From: Taeniopygia guttata
Lineage: Eukaryota; Chordata; Aves; Passeriformes; Estrildidae
Reading direction: 5' to 3'
Assembly: GCF_048771995.1 (NCBI RefSeq)
Contig: NC_133063.1
Coordinates: 61,105,310 to 61,169,309, forward strand
DNA length: 64,000 nucleotides
Positions 63,501-64,000 of the stretch are shown one piece after another; positions within the stretch are counted from its first letter, which is position 1; every line of letters begins with the position of its first letter. Below the pieces are notes generated by a model, which saw nothing but the letters and a program-made list of their open reading frames with translations, did no database searches and was not told the origin of the DNA. The translations under genes were made by a program, and so were the position numbers.

Positions 63501-63915
63501 CAGCTAGGAATATATTACTGTTGAATATTCCCTGCAGCAAAGTTCCATCAAAATTGCTTATCACTGACAGATGCCCACTCAGAGATGCAAAACTGCCTAA
63601 CTCAGTCCTGCCTTTCCTACACAGTTTTAGGATATGTGAATGAAAATGGATGTGAGAGGATGACAACCTTTGCCTCTAAGGTACAAATCTCTTAAGTGTT
63701 CTAATTATTTTGATTCCCATCCAGGCTGCTGGAAGTTTACCTATTTTATGTGTGCTGGCATTCACCAGCCAGCGAAAATAAGGCCAGCTTGAATAACCTC
63801 ATTGTTTGAACTGCTTTCCAAAATTTATACTCTCAGGACATTCTTTCAAAAGACAGGAAGGAGATGGGAAATAACACTCTCAAACTGTATGAATAGCTCT
63901 TGTTTCACTTGTGTT
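60570..63915. other. Unique AT-rich sequence, nothing recognised
   Basis: About 3.3 kb without a recognised gene, RNA or transposon. The 61400-62110 part has somewhat more balanced composition. Short open frames lack motifs. Confidence 0.45.
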
Positions 63916-63942
63916 CACACACACACACGCACCCCACACACC
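63916..63942 (+). repeat. Short (CA)n microsatellite
   Basis: About six CA units, an interruption (CGCACCCC), and three more. Likely too short to be very variable. Confidence 0.9.
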
Positions 63943-64000
63943 CTGTGCAACCCCAGCACTTTATCTAGAGATGGATTCACTTCTTTGCCTCCTCTAGCTT

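Overview
This window looks like non-coding DNA from a bird, either intergenic or inside a very long intron. The identification rests on its repeats. At least ten fragments of CR1 (chicken repeat 1) non-LTR retrotransposons are recognisable by avian-type 3' tails and by diverged ORF2 reverse-transcriptase coding, and there are three GC-rich long terminal repeats of endogenous-retrovirus type. No Alu-, B1- or L1-like sequence was seen. CR1 also occurs in turtles and crocodilians, so bird is an inference, although a strong one. The background is AT-rich. I found no host protein-coding gene, tRNA, rRNA or CRISPR array. Open frames over 60 codons are chance, microsatellite, LTR or dead CR1 frames.

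Layout. 1-5,000: a 241-bp pure-purine GAAA microsatellite and an old antisense CR1. About 4,960-5,590: a plus-oriented LTR-like block. 5,600-15,060: repeat-poor DNA with one small tandem repeat and a candidate conserved noncoding element near 14.2-14.7 kb. 15,068-17,290: a nested area with an inverted repeat, a CR1 3' tail, a CR1 ORF2 segment and a short tandem duplication. 20,428-21,015: an antisense CR1. 26,155-28,290: two CR1 fragments in opposite orientation. 29,115-29,345: a CR1 tail. 29,346-38,944: repeat-poor DNA with further candidate conserved segments. 38,613-38,992: a T33 run and a CR1 tip. 39.3-40.2 kb: an unexplained block, possibly a decayed LTR.

44,113-44,646 is the clearest feature: a solo LTR in minus orientation with TG...CA ends and a perfect 6-bp target-site duplication. 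47,229-47,675: CR1. 51,881-52,387: a second minus-oriented LTR. 53,020-53,905: CR1. 55,580-55,760: CR1 tip, followed by a TA-rich microsatellite. 56,081-64,000: repeat-poor DNA.

No new biological system was found. The points worth checking are the solo LTRs, the rearranged and inverted CR1 pairs, an excess of short near-perfect hairpins, and several possible conserved noncoding elements. Every family assignment was made by eye from remembered consensus features, so subfamily names are deliberately withheld.
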